DNA of 64,000 nucleotides from Platerodrilus igneus (lineage: Eukaryota; Arthropoda; Insecta; Coleoptera; Lycidae): positions 3,968,001-4,032,000 of the forward strand of contig JARFIW010001458.1 of the NCBI GenBank assembly GCA_036346225.1, read 5' to 3'. The notes below the pieces were generated by a model, which made no database searches, was not told where the DNA came from, and saw nothing but the letters and a program-made list of their open reading frames with translations. Shown here in pieces: positions 10,081-19,830 of the stretch (within the stretch, counting starts at the first letter, position 1; each line of letters opens with the position of its first letter). Position numbers and translations under genes: made by a program.

Positions 10081-10162
10081 CAGAATTGTCAGTTGTTATT
10101 CACTCTTGCTTGCTGGAAGTTCAAAGTGCTCGTTTTGATATACGACTTTGTTTGTAGAAAAA

Positions 10163-11435
10163 ATGAAATCATTAAACGAGTTTATGTGCGAGGTGTGTTT
10201 TGCTATCTGCCGTCACCGAGCGAACCTGCATGGTTTACCCTCTGGCGATTAAAAAGCGTGGTGCCTCACCAGCTGCTAGTGAACCGGCCACCAAAAAGCG
10301 TTGGGACGAGTCTTCACATGCGATATCTGCGGCTTCACGTTTAACAGGAAAGATCATTTAAACCAGCACGATAACACCATGAACGTTGGGTGACGTTAAA
10401 CGTGGAGTGCCACCACCGTTAGACGCATCCACCCCGAAGAAAATTCGTGTGAACATTAGGTGTGATGCGTGCATGGTAGATGTACCGAGCTCGACATACG
10501 CAGCACACCTACGGACAAATGCGCATAAACTAACTGCAGGTAGAACTTTGGATGGGAATTCTGCGGTACAAATAGTTAGCACCGTCTTCAATACCCGGAT
10601 TGCAATGTATCGGGTAAAAAAACATAGATGGTGTTGTTAGATTGCAAGAATTTCGACACATGCAAATTGATCGGTTCAAGCGATTAGTTAGTGACAAATT
10701 GGCAACCCATCTTGCTGTAACGGTGAATTGTAAATTGTTTGGACTTTACAGCAAGATGGGGGTAAACAACGTACCGAGTACATCAACACTAGGAACCAGG
10801 TGATCAGGCAATCTAGTTACTCGGAGGTCATCTATACTTCCTTCATGGTGGCGATGGTTACGAAATCTGACGAATATTAGGAGAAAAAGTCTGGTAAGTC
10901 TTTAAAATAAAATGCGTTGCAAATTTTAATTTCTTTTAGGTTGTACCCTCAAAGGTGTTATACTTAAAATTAACATTAACAAGTATACTCCTCTGCGAGA
11001 TTCCTCCTACATTGACCTGCCAAATGGGTTAAGGATAAGAAGGCGTTTGTCAATATGAATTACTAAGCCTCTATTTGCTTTGCATGGTCCATTGTGGCAG
11101 CGCTGCATCCCGTCGACCAACATCCTAAACAGGTATCAAAATATCCTCATTACGACACTGTCCTCAACTTGGAGGGTATTGATCTACCTGTCACTATCAC
11201 TGATATTTTTAAGTTTGAGAAACAGAACAACATTAGCGTTGTTTTCGGGGTGGTATGTAAATCCATTGTGGGACGGCTACATTTCACCCAACAGGATAGG
11301 GATCGTCACATCAATATTTCGTTCATACAGAATGATGAGAAGACGCACTACGGCTGGATCAGGAGACTGCGGTGCAAAGTGCTGTCTTGTCCCTCAATCG
11401 CTGAAAATGGAAGCACCTTCAATTTTTTTATATAA
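10163..11435 (+). pseudogene. Protein-primed PolB, N-terminal part (left arm, unit 1)
   Basis: Matches the N-terminal third of type-B DNA polymerases of Polinton/adintovirus-like elements. In order: a CxxC finger (FMCEVCFAICRHRANLH), a C2H2 finger (FTCDICGFTFNRKDHLNQH), a CDAC...H finger with AAHLRTNAHK, YRVKNIDGVVRLQEF, then after a 46-bp intron ININKYTPLRDSSYIDLP, ICFAWSIVAALHP, YPHYDTVLNLEGIDLPVT and KFEKQNNISV ... HYGWIRRL. The exonuclease and polymerase domains are absent because the element ends at the palindrome centre. Stops at 10,878 and 11,064 are shared with other arms, and there are several frameshifts. Confidence 0.8.
10894..10939 (+). other. Spliceosomal-type intron in PolB (left arm, unit 1)
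   Basis: GTAAGT donor, TTCTTTTAG acceptor, 46 bp. Removing it leaves the frame continuous from KKSG into CTLKG, and the residues on both sides match the PolB family, while the intron itself encodes nothing family-like. The same intron is at 12,068-12,115 (minus), 26,516-26,563 and 27,696-27,740 (minus), with variable length from A/T tracts but conserved ends. Confidence 0.75.
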
Positions 11436-11697
11436 CTTCGGCAAATTAATTCTACGGATAAAGTTACTTTCACAACTTTGTAAAGATTTACAAATTAAAT
11501 TAACTGGTAATAATCATGCCGATATTTGTGCTGTTGATCTTATAGGTGAGATTAAAACATTCCAAAACTTTTAACTGCCGAAAATATGCAGCTGTAATAT
11601 TAGAATTTATTTACAAAAATGACCTAATAAATACTTTTCCAAATCTAGCAACTTCTATCCGTAATTTATTGACAATGCCTGTATGCGTTGCCGAAGT
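11436..11697 (+). pseudogene. hAT transposase dimerisation-domain fragment at the palindrome centre
   Basis: Reads CAVDLIGEIKTFQNF then YAAVILEFIYKN and FPNLATSIRNLLTMPVCVAE, which corresponds to the hAT C-terminal dimerisation region (family form: FPN...ALRILLTLPVTVA). One frameshift near 11,570 is absent in the unit 2 copy (27,062-27,325). It belongs to neither arm and breaks off where the right arm starts. The mapped match is weak in length but strong in motif. Confidence 0.7.
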
Positions 11698-12816
11698 GGC
11701 GATCCCTATTTTGTTGGGTGAAATGTAGTGATCCCTCAATGGATTTACATACCACCCCGAAAACAACGCTAATGTTGTTCTGTTTCTTAAACTTGAAAAT
11801 ATCAGTGATAGTGACAGGTAGATCAATACCCGCCAAGTTGAGGACAGTGTCGTAATGAGGATATTTTGATACCTGTTCAGGATGTTGGTCGACGGGATGC
11901 AGCGCTGGCACAATGGACCATGTAAAGCAAATAGAGGCTTAGTTATTTATATTGACAAACGCCTTCTTATCCTTAACCCATTTGGCAAATCAATGTAGGA
12001 TTAACCTCGCGGAGGAGTATACTTGTTAATGTCAATCTCAAGTATAACACCTTTTTGAGGGTACAACCTAAAAAAAAACTAAAAACTTGCAACGCATTTT
12101 ATTTTAAAGACTTACCAGACTTTTTCTTCTAATATTCGTCAGATTTCGTAACCATCGCCACCATGAAGGAAGTATAGATGACCTCCGAGTAACTAGATTG
12201 CCTGATTACCTGGTTCCTAGTGTTGATGTACTCGGTAAGTTGTTTACCGTCATCTTGCTGTAAAGTCCAAACAATTCACTATTCACCGTTAGAGCAAGAT
12301 GCGTTGCCAATTTGTCACTAACTAATCGCTTGAACCGATCAATTTGCATGTGTCGGAATTCTTGCAATCTAACAACACCATCTATGTTTTTCACCCGATA
12401 CATTGCAATCCGGGTTTTGAAGGCGGTGCTAACTATTTGTACCGCAGAATCCCCATCCAAAGTTCTACCAGCAATTGGTTTATGCGCATTTGTCCGTAGG
12501 TGTGCTGCATATGTCAAGCTCGGTACATCTACCATGCACGCATCACGCCTAATGTTCACACAAATTATCTCTGGGGCGGATGCGTCTAACGGTGGTGGCA
12601 CTCCACGTTTAACGTCACCCAAAGTTCATGGTGTTATCGTGCTGGTTTAAATTATCTTTCCTGTTAAACGTGAAGCCGCAGATATCGCATGTGAAGACTC
12701 GTCCCGACGCTTTTGGGGCCGGTTCACTAGCTGTTGGTGAGGCACACGCTTTTAACCGCCAGAGGAGGTAAACCGTGCACATAAACCTCGCACATAAACT
12801 CGTTTAATGATTTCAT
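11698..12816 (-). pseudogene. Protein-primed PolB, N-terminal part (right arm, unit 1)
   Basis: Inverted paralogue of 10,163-11,435. Start ATG complement at 12,814-12,816. The central frame (12,206-12,622) has the CDAC finger, AAHLRTNAHK and VVRLQEFRHMQIDRF. The last part (11,698-11,911) has ALHPVDQHPEQVSKYPHY and KFKKQNNISV. Intron 12,068-12,115. Shares the premature TAG (12,129-12,131) with the left arm. It ends at the arm boundary after FTQQNRDRH. Confidence 0.8.
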
Positions 12817-12896
12817 TTTCTGCAAACAAAGTCGTATATCAATACGAGCAATTTGAACTTCCAGCAAGCAAGAGTGAATAACAACTGACAATTCTG

Positions 12897-13080
12897 GTGC
12901 TAAACAGCGTTTATATAGCAAAGAGCCTAATTAGTGAAAGTGAAATCAGAAATAAGATGTGGATGTGGAGATGTTGCGTGCCCATGAGTTATGAATCATA
13001 CTCCTGTAAACGCTGCAATCCTCGACTACTTCAAAATTTTAATCTAAGACGTCTATATTTAAAAAGCTGGACATCTAAAT
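12897..13080 (+). CDS. Small conserved ORF between PolB and PLA2 (right arm, unit 1)
   Basis: Counterpart of 9,898-10,080. Open for the first 58 codons, then extended by a one-base difference near 13,060 relative to unit 2. Conserved MLNSVYIAKSLISESEIRN start and CxxC. Function unknown. Confidence 0.35.
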
Positions 13081-13214
13081 CTAAAATTATATGTTCGACT
13101 AACAAACTTCTTGAAAGTCTATTAAATTGCGATTATTACATAAAATTTATATTACGCTGTGAAAATATAAATAGAAATACTTTTGCAAATGAACATCATT
13201 TAGTTGTTAATTGA

Positions 13215-13630
13215 GGAATTGAACACGTCCATGATTGTGAATTCTAGTAGTCGGTTGTTTAAACAAGTTATAAATAAGCTGCCATTTGAGGCTAACATCC
13301 CGTCTTATTATTTTGTGGAACAGACATTAGGCTGGAAGAGCGGTTAGTTGAAGTGTTCAGGAATCAACGATTTGGACCGTTTGTGTAGAGATCACGACAT
13401 TGCTCCAAATACCCTGACGATATTCCGGCTACACATCGAGCAGATAAAATTCTAGAAGAAAAGCTTTGGAGCGAGTAAATTCAAAACGCAAAGTTTGATG
13501 AAAAGGCCGTCATGTTTGGTTCAAAATACAAATCGCTAGAAAAGTGCGAAGGCAGAAAAGGATAAGTTTTGGTATCAATATAAAAAAATGCAATTTCATT
13601 GAGGGCGGATGCTTAAGGAAAATAAAATGC
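13215..13630 (+). pseudogene. PLA2-domain protein, heavily disrupted copy (right arm, unit 1)
   Basis: DNA aligns with 28,836-29,270, but many one- to four-base indels (for example missing bases near 13,315, 13,345 and 13,410, scrambled sequence at 13,505-13,560) destroy the frame. The HD region is still readable as DNA. The damage pattern is unlike the other three copies and resembles uncorrected sequencing error. Confidence 0.7.
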
Positions 13631-13659
13631 TAAGCAATTGACCGATGTCGGATCTGATA

Positions 13660-14466
13660 GATTTAGAAACAGTTAATGCCAGTAAAGATGGGATTCACGT
13701 TGGACAACACAAATCGATGCAAAGGTGCGGAGGCAGAAAGAGGATATAAGTTTTAACGTATTATAAGAGCCCGTATTATTTCGAATGTAAGGGAGGTATT
13801 TTAAAGGTTGAAAAGCTATTTTCGCTGGACTAAGAGCTTTACGATGTAAATAGAACAGATGCCGCATGCAAAGATTTCAAAAGCTTGTTAATGACCAGTT
13901 AAAGAGGGCTAACAGTCACAACGAGCAGAATTAGATTCAAAAGGCAGGTGATAGTGGATACAAAACGTGAAAATATGTACTCGATTCGTTTGAAACTTTA
14001 TACACCGAGAGCGCCGTAGTTATTTTGAAATCGTACACGGGACGTGTATGTTCTACAAAGTGTTGAGAGAACACAAGCAAGTTACCTCGAAGAGCATTTC
14101 ACCGATGCTAAAGTATATACGCATCCGAACATGTCTTAACTTTAGCGATGCTTTGTCTAGTTAGATCAGTATGAACGAGACTATAACGCAGAATCATGAT
14201 CAGCAAGACTTCGTGGTTGTGACTTAATGTTAGATATTGCACAAAATGACCATGGAAAAGCTCATTAGGTGACGATACCGAGAAACGTGCAAATACTATG
14301 TTAACAGGCTGCGATTCGTTTGAAGGCTTGAGACCACCGGAAGAAGTCGAGAGTTATTTTGGGAATGCAAAGTGTTGCAACAACAGTGTTTCGAAGCAGA
14401 CATCACAACGACTTACAATTGTGAACATTTAATGCTAAAAAGATTTCTCAGCGAAAATGGTTTATA
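13660..14466 (+). pseudogene. pX-like gene and adenain-like protease, disrupted copy (right arm, unit 1)
   Basis: Aligns with 29,290-30,003. The protease landmark GCTCATTAGGTG at 14,261-14,272 keeps the shared stop after the catalytic His. TGCGATTCGTTTGAAGGC at 14,310 is the acidic-residue segment. Scattered small insertions throughout prevent any reading frame. Confidence 0.65.
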
Positions 14467-16206
14467 AATTGTGTAAGCGTGTTTCGTACTAGAGTAGTCG
14501 AATATATGGACGAGCCTAACTACCAACGAGAATTAAATTGTACGTCAAGGACAAAAGTATGACTTTGCCTGGTTAGTGGACCTATTAACAATGAAAATAA
14601 ATACGCTTTGCAAAACAGTACACCATGGGAAAAGTATTAATATTATTGACGATTCAGTAGAAGCATAAAATAATTGTATGAACAGGATCATGAAGTGCGA
14701 ATCTAGAAGAGATTAAAACATAAATATACATGCTAAGAGTGTTCAAACAAGTGTGTTAAGTTAAAGTATCCAGACATAAACCGAGAACATTGGTAATTTG
14801 ATTAAGAAAATTGAACCATTTCTTAGCAAATGGCGTAGCTTATAAATATGGATGGTTAAGCGGTTCTACGTAACCTTAGAAGTAAGTCCTCGAGTAAGTA
14901 ATAGTAATACACCGTGCATAACTACCAACCGCGTGAGAATGGGGGATTTGCAATACTCGTACCAAGCGCACACAATCAAAAGTTAGCAGTTCATCGCCCT
15001 CGACTATCGTAATTACACAATGACAAATAAATTAAGCATTTATTGATTTACAGAACAACATGTAAAAGTATTGAAATTTAAGCTACATTGCTAAAAAACA
15101 AATTTTATAAAGAATCCATTCGAATGGTACGCGCGAAATTCGTACGTTAAGAGGTACAACAAGACACTCTAGTTTTAAAATAGTAACCTGCTTAGATTTT
15201 CGTCAATAGCAAGTGATGTTAAATTAAAGTATTAAATGAGTAAACCTAGGTAGTAATCAAGGATCTACAATGTAAAAATAACACAAAAGTCAGCTAGCAA
15301 ACCTAGCTTCTAAAGCATGGATGGAAACTGGCTTATCATCGAACATGCGCAACCGTTGATTAAAAGGATCCTACGATGTACGTAATTAGAATACTAGTCA
15401 TATACCTCTATGCGTCGTGGTGCGTATACTTGCAATCACTATGGGTAAGTCGGCACAGCAATGCCATGGTTGGCAGGGTTCATTCACCCTGTATCGTAAT
15501 TACAGCAGTGATCGCAAACAATAAGCAATTGATTCACTGCAACGAATTTAGAGATAGGGTCTACAAAAGGAATGAACCCATTTGGCCTCCAGCGAATAAA
15601 TACTTAAAAGCAAGGAATCTGAGTTAGGAATGGGTATTCGAGCGGTATTTATATACTCACCGAAATACACACAAGACACCTCTTAAGCTGCGTATTGAAG
15701 CAGTATATACCGTGCTTTGCATTTCTGCAGTACGGTGACGAATAGCAATGTAGAAAATATTTCGACGTACATAGCTGTAGAATCAAATCCGACAATGGTT
15801 CAAACAACACGGAGTGCTAGCTGCAAAAGCACTAGCTTATTAAAGCGGGTAACTAGACTGGAAAACGCCGTGCTTATATCAAGGATAGATGCGCGATCCT
15901 TATTGCGAACAAGTCATTACATTGGAGCAATTGAGAAAACTTCCATTTAGACAAACGGTACGTAAGGTATACCAATGAATTTAACTGCGAGTTATCACTT
16001 ATAAACAGGATACAACATTCATTTAATTGTAAATAAATTACGTTTCGGCTCAAGTAAATAAGTTGTCGAAGAATTTAAGAGAATAAGGGATACTTAAAGC
16101 AACGAATAAACTATTTAATTTAGTGTGACATAAATTTCTTATAAAGCAACCTAGGGATTTGAGTTGAGGAATTCTATTCGAAAGCAAAAATATTTATTAT
16201 TAATTA
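14467..16206 (+). pseudogene. Outer part of the viral relic, disrupted copy (right arm, unit 1)
   Basis: Aligns with 30,004-31,554 of unit 2 with abundant small indels. The only readable frames are a piece of the MVQTTRS-type ORF at 15,717-15,950 and a few fragments. No additional gene is visible. Confidence 0.55.
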
Positions 16207-16641
16207 TGTTGAAAATAAACGTAACACGGTTTAACGCTAGCGGTATTGCAAGCCGTTATATTTACTTTGACTTTAAGCGGAGTTTCTAAATAGCATAAAT
16301 AAAGCAAGTGATAATTAAAGCATACTTACTAAATTAGCGTAACTCTAATGGATGAACAGGAAACCACACAGCTGCTAGATTCAAAAGGGCACTCTTAATT
16401 AAAATAACTATTGATGGCGGCGGATGCGTTCTACAAGGTGGATGCTGATCTTTGGAACGGCGACACTAAATCATTACTTTATGCAATTGGAAACACCACC
16501 TTCACATTTAAGAACAATAACGTAACTAACAAATATAAATTGAACTTTTAACACCTGCGAGTTATCAACTTGATAATATCAATATAACAAATCATTGCAT
16601 TTTGTATTTTAAATATAAAATTAACTTTCTGGCTCAACGCA
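16207..16641 (-). mobile_element. Candidate BEL/Pao 3' LTR (right arm, unit 1)
   Basis: Inverted counterpart of 1,803-2,236 with the same limits (CAACGCA at the start, TGTTGAAAATAAAC at the end). Same caveat on limits. Confidence 0.35.
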
Positions 16642-16819
16642 CCGCTCACCCAATACAATGTTTTGAGATTAAATATAAAAGCGAAAAACAAAAACAGAAA
16701 AAACTTAAGGCGTTTATTAGTGTGACATAAATTCATCACATGTATAAAGTAACCTAAATAAAGCAATATCAAATTCAAAACAAAAAAAATTTATACTTCC
16801 AGGAACGAAATAAATTAAT

Positions 16820-17793
16820 AATCTAACAGCGGAAAGGCTGCCACTTTACATAGAGGTCTAACATAGGCATCGTTACTAGTTTTAATTTTAGCAACCCTAA
16901 CTATGCCGTCCTTGCCAGGATAAATCTCCAAAATTTTCCAAGAGGTCAAAACAAGAGGATATCACTAGTCTGCAATATAACAATATCACCAACTTTGATA
17001 TTTGGTGGCTTTGCACCCCAATTTTCTAGAGGAGCTAGCGTGTGTAAACATTCTGTGGATCATCGCCGCCAAAATGACTGGGTATCTTGTTGGAGTAAAT
17101 GATCGCGATCTACACTAGTCAGTTTAACATTTTCAAAGTCATTTTCTGGTGGGGCTAAAAGAGAGGAACCAATTTAAAAATGACCTGCAGTGAGATAATC
17201 AGTATCTTTATTTGCATCGGATAATAATAAACCTAGTGGACGACTATTCAATATTGCTTCTACACGTGTGATAACAGTAGTTATTTTTTCAATAGTAAAA
17301 ACTAGTGGCTCTAAAAAACTGTGCGACTGATGCTCGGCGGATTTTTGACGCCCGATTTCCATAAGCTTCCAAGATGAGGAGCCGCTGGTGAGTTAAAATT
17401 CCATTTAAATCCGTTATTTGAAAAATGATCAGCAATAGCGGTATCAGAATCTTTTAACATTATAAACATCGGCAAAATAATTGAATGCGCCTATAATATT
17501 GGTGCTGCAATCCAAAATATTTCTTGGCACAAACCTCTGCGAGCAACAAATATATCTATGGCAGCGAGAAATGCAAAAGTTGACAAACCCGATACAAATC
17601 CTAGATGTACCGCCGTAGTCGCCGAACAAACAAATATTGCCAAATAACCCGTAGATCGCGGAGCATTTCTTTTGTGACTTTCTTTGATGATCCAAGATAC
17701 AGCAAAATCGATCCCTGTATTGCAGAACGGACGCGATTGCCGAACTCTAGCCTTCAGCAAATTCGCCATTTGGGGCACAAATGTTTGAGCTTT
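16820..17793 (-). pseudogene. BEL/Pao integrase, 3' half (right arm, unit 1)
   Basis: On the minus strand: KAQTFVPQMANLLKARV, SRPFCNTGIDF (catalytic Asp), STGYLAIFVCSATTAVHLGFV, SGLSTFAFLAAIDIFVARRGLCQEIF, then the DCxTN box in a shifted frame, then EAILNSRPLGLLLSDANKDTDYLTAGHF and the C-terminal KVGDIVILQTSD. Frameshifts near 17,490 and 17,360. The upstream zinc-binding half is replaced by the LTR of element X at 17,794. Confidence 0.88.
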
Positions 17794-18632
17794 TGTTAAG
17801 GTAACTTTCTGAAATAGAGAGTTTCTGCAAGAAATTACTACGCCCTTAATTGAAACCGCTAATTTAAACCATTCCACATGTTATTCTCCTAAATAATTCA
17901 AACTTAACAATCATTCAAGTATTAAAAACCGTCCTGCATGAAAATGTTCCTCAATACGTGAAATATACCCTATAAGCATTTATCAATTCGTTAGAAACCA
18001 ACAAGCATTTGTCTCTACTAAACCCTTAGAATTCATCTTAAACGATTTTAAATAATGTCTTTTTCTTGGAAATACGCGCCCGCTATGTTCATTGTTATTC
18101 CCTGAAAAGATTAAATGTGTTTGTTATTTGCTCGTATTTCTTGAAATTCCGAGTTGTTACATTTGCACGTGCTGATAGCAACGTCTTTCCTTATTAAATT
18201 ATTCCAAGAATATTTATAGCGTTAATCTATAATCTTACAAACCCTTGTTCTGCTCGAGTAGGTTTTACCTTGTATACATTTTCGCTTGCCTTCTCAGAAT
18301 ATTCTACACCAATATCGGTGGGAATCGTTTGATATTTTCCCTCCATTATCTTCCTAGCTGTATAAATACGACAACTTTGAAAAGCTTTCTAAACTATTGT
18401 ATGTTTTCCTACAAGTTCATAAAATAAATTTCTTTGTGACAGGTTTTCAATTCAATTTTATTTCTAGGTCTCCAACCCCACTCTCTGAAGTTTTTGAGCT
18501 AGTCCGAACTCTGATTCTTTTGAAGTTTAATTCTGTCCCTGTGTTTGGTTGCGGTATTCGGTGTAGGCAATTTTTCTACTACTTACTGTGATGCTTTCTT
18601 TCTTGTCCGCACAGAATATCGCAACACGTAAC
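17794..18632 (+). mobile_element. Element X 5' LTR (unit 1)
   Basis: Begins TGTTAAGGTAACTTTCTG, ends GCAACACGTAACA, 839 bp, and is followed after 6 bp by a primer-binding site. A diverged 3' counterpart lies at 38,066-39,471 after a polypurine tract. It sits inside the BEL integrase just after its CxxC pair. Confidence 0.7.
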
Positions 18633-18638
18633 AAAAGT

Positions 18639-18652
18639 TGGCGCCCAACGTG
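18639..18652 (+). promoter_or_regulatory. Primer-binding site complementary to tRNA-Lys
   Basis: TGGCGCCCAACGTG matches the first 14 bases of the well-known tRNA-Lys(1,2) primer-binding site used by several retroviruses and LTR elements, and lies just downstream of the LTR end. In unit 2 the equivalent site (33,998 on) reads TTGGCATAACGTG, with five bases lost or changed. Confidence 0.7.
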
Positions 18653-19332
18653 TCTTCCGATTTTCGATACTTGTTCTTTTACTTAATGTTGGTTCCAATT
18701 TCGTATTTGTTTTTTTTACTTATTGTTGGCTTTGATTGTCGATATCGTTCTTTTTACTTACTGTTGGCTTCGGTATTCAAAACCATTCTTAATGCTGTAG
18801 GCTACGATTTTCGAATCCCTTCTTCTACTTAAGGTGGGCTACGATTTTCTAAACCTTCCTGTTGTTCTTAAGGTTTGCTTGATTTCTGAAACCGTATTTT
18901 TTGTAAGAGTTTGTTCTTGATTTTTGAAAACCTCTATTCATACTCAACACGTGGTCCTGAATTTTTCTGTACACATGCAGTACGAATCCTTTTTTTGTGG
19001 TTTTGATTCTAAGGTCTATGGAGGTGAACTCCGCACATCCGTGATGAGTGCTTTTTCCATAGAGCGCGATGGTGCACTTCTTCACCACCCGCTCATTGTT
19101 TTCGATTACGATGCTGACCTCGCAGCAGTTAAAACTGTTATACAAAAGTTTCAATAATTCCTTGAGAAATTTGATGAAGACAAATCTTCACTTGCGTTTC
19201 AACGCATTAGTTCCTGTGGATCCACGCAAGACGTCGTTGTATTAAGTTTTCTCCACTAAAACGGATCACAAAATGCGCTGGGGATTACTTCAGACTTTAG
19301 ACAATCTCCGCGAGTTATGTATCCCCAATTTA

Positions 19333-19334
<2 letters not shown>

Positions 19335-19373
<39 letters not shown>
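19335..19373. repeat. (TA)n microsatellite
   Basis: Uninterrupted TA dinucleotides inside element X. The same locus in unit 2 is 34,693-34,740 and is about 9 bp longer, the usual behaviour of a slippage-prone tract. Confidence 0.98.
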
Positions 19374-19377
<4 letters not shown>

Positions 19378-19830
19378 TAATAGAATCTAATAGGAATGAT
19401 TAGAGATTGTTAAATAAATCATAAGTCAATTGCAACAATGTAATACAAGGATAAACCAGACAGGTTATTAACAGTTCATGAGAACGGATATGCAACTTTG
19501 TATCCGAGACGACAGTGATGCGCAGGTGTCAGGTCACAGACGGTTAACATACCACAATTACCTAGAAATAAGATTGTTACAATGTAATAAAGTGTAGAAT
19601 TAAAGGTAAAGCAGACATGAAATCTGCATATGAGGGGGCAGGAGATTATAAGAAGGCCGGGAGCTCAAGGCTCGTCAGTCAGTCTTCGAACTCCATACTT
19701 CGTTGTTCAAGCTATTCAATAGAGTCAGTCTGAGTACTACAGCTTTTGCATTGTTGTTTACCTAGACTGCTCGCCCAAGTACAATTAATTAATTATTTTC
19801 GATTTAAAGTTATTTTATACAGTTATTCAA
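19374..19830 (+). mobile_element. Possible solo LTR or promoter-bearing insertion within element X
   Basis: Non-coding block that separates two gag frames. It holds a TATA box (TATAAG, 19,647-19,652) and, 28 bp downstream, an arthropod initiator TCAGTC (19,675-19,680), the arrangement of an LTR core promoter. I could not find convincing matched ends or a target duplication, so it could also be part of element X. Confidence 0.4.
19647..19680 (+). promoter_or_regulatory. TATA box plus initiator
   Basis: TATAAG followed 28 bp later by TCAGTC, which is correct spacing for an arthropod RNA polymerase II core promoter. Same in unit 2 at 35,013-35,046. Confidence 0.5.

Larger units (their letters stand above)
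1..11311 (+). repeat. Long inverted repeat, left arm of unit 1
   Basis: The reverse complement of this arm matches 11,698-18,595 over its whole length except for the RTE insertion at 4,488-9,299. The arms are clearly diverged: for example the two phospholipase-like proteins differ at roughly 15 percent of residues, and the PolB parts differ by scattered substitutions. The outer end pairs position 1 with about 18,595, so the palindrome may extend beyond the window. The inner end is where GGGATCGTCAC (left) and GGGATCGCCAC (right complement) stop matching. Confidence 0.9.
11698..18595 (-). repeat. Long inverted repeat, right arm of unit 1
   Basis: Inverted counterpart of the left arm, without the RTE insertion. 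The sub-segment 13,260-16,200 is about 290 bp longer than its unit 2 counterpart because of dense small insertions, while both sides of it match closely. Confidence 0.9.

Noticed and set aside
10163..10790. Host C2H2 zinc-finger gene
   Set aside because: The fingers are followed by segments specific to the N-terminal region of Polinton-type PolB.
1..18595. Palindrome as a sequencing fold-back artefact
   Set aside because: Arms differ by several percent, one arm has an extra 4.8-kb insertion with a target duplication, and a unique loop lies between them. The separate tandem duplication could still be an artefact.
18849..19154. 101-codon minus-strand frame in the gag region
   Set aside because: Opposite to the direction set by the LTR, PBS and zinc-knuckle frame of element X; no family resemblance.
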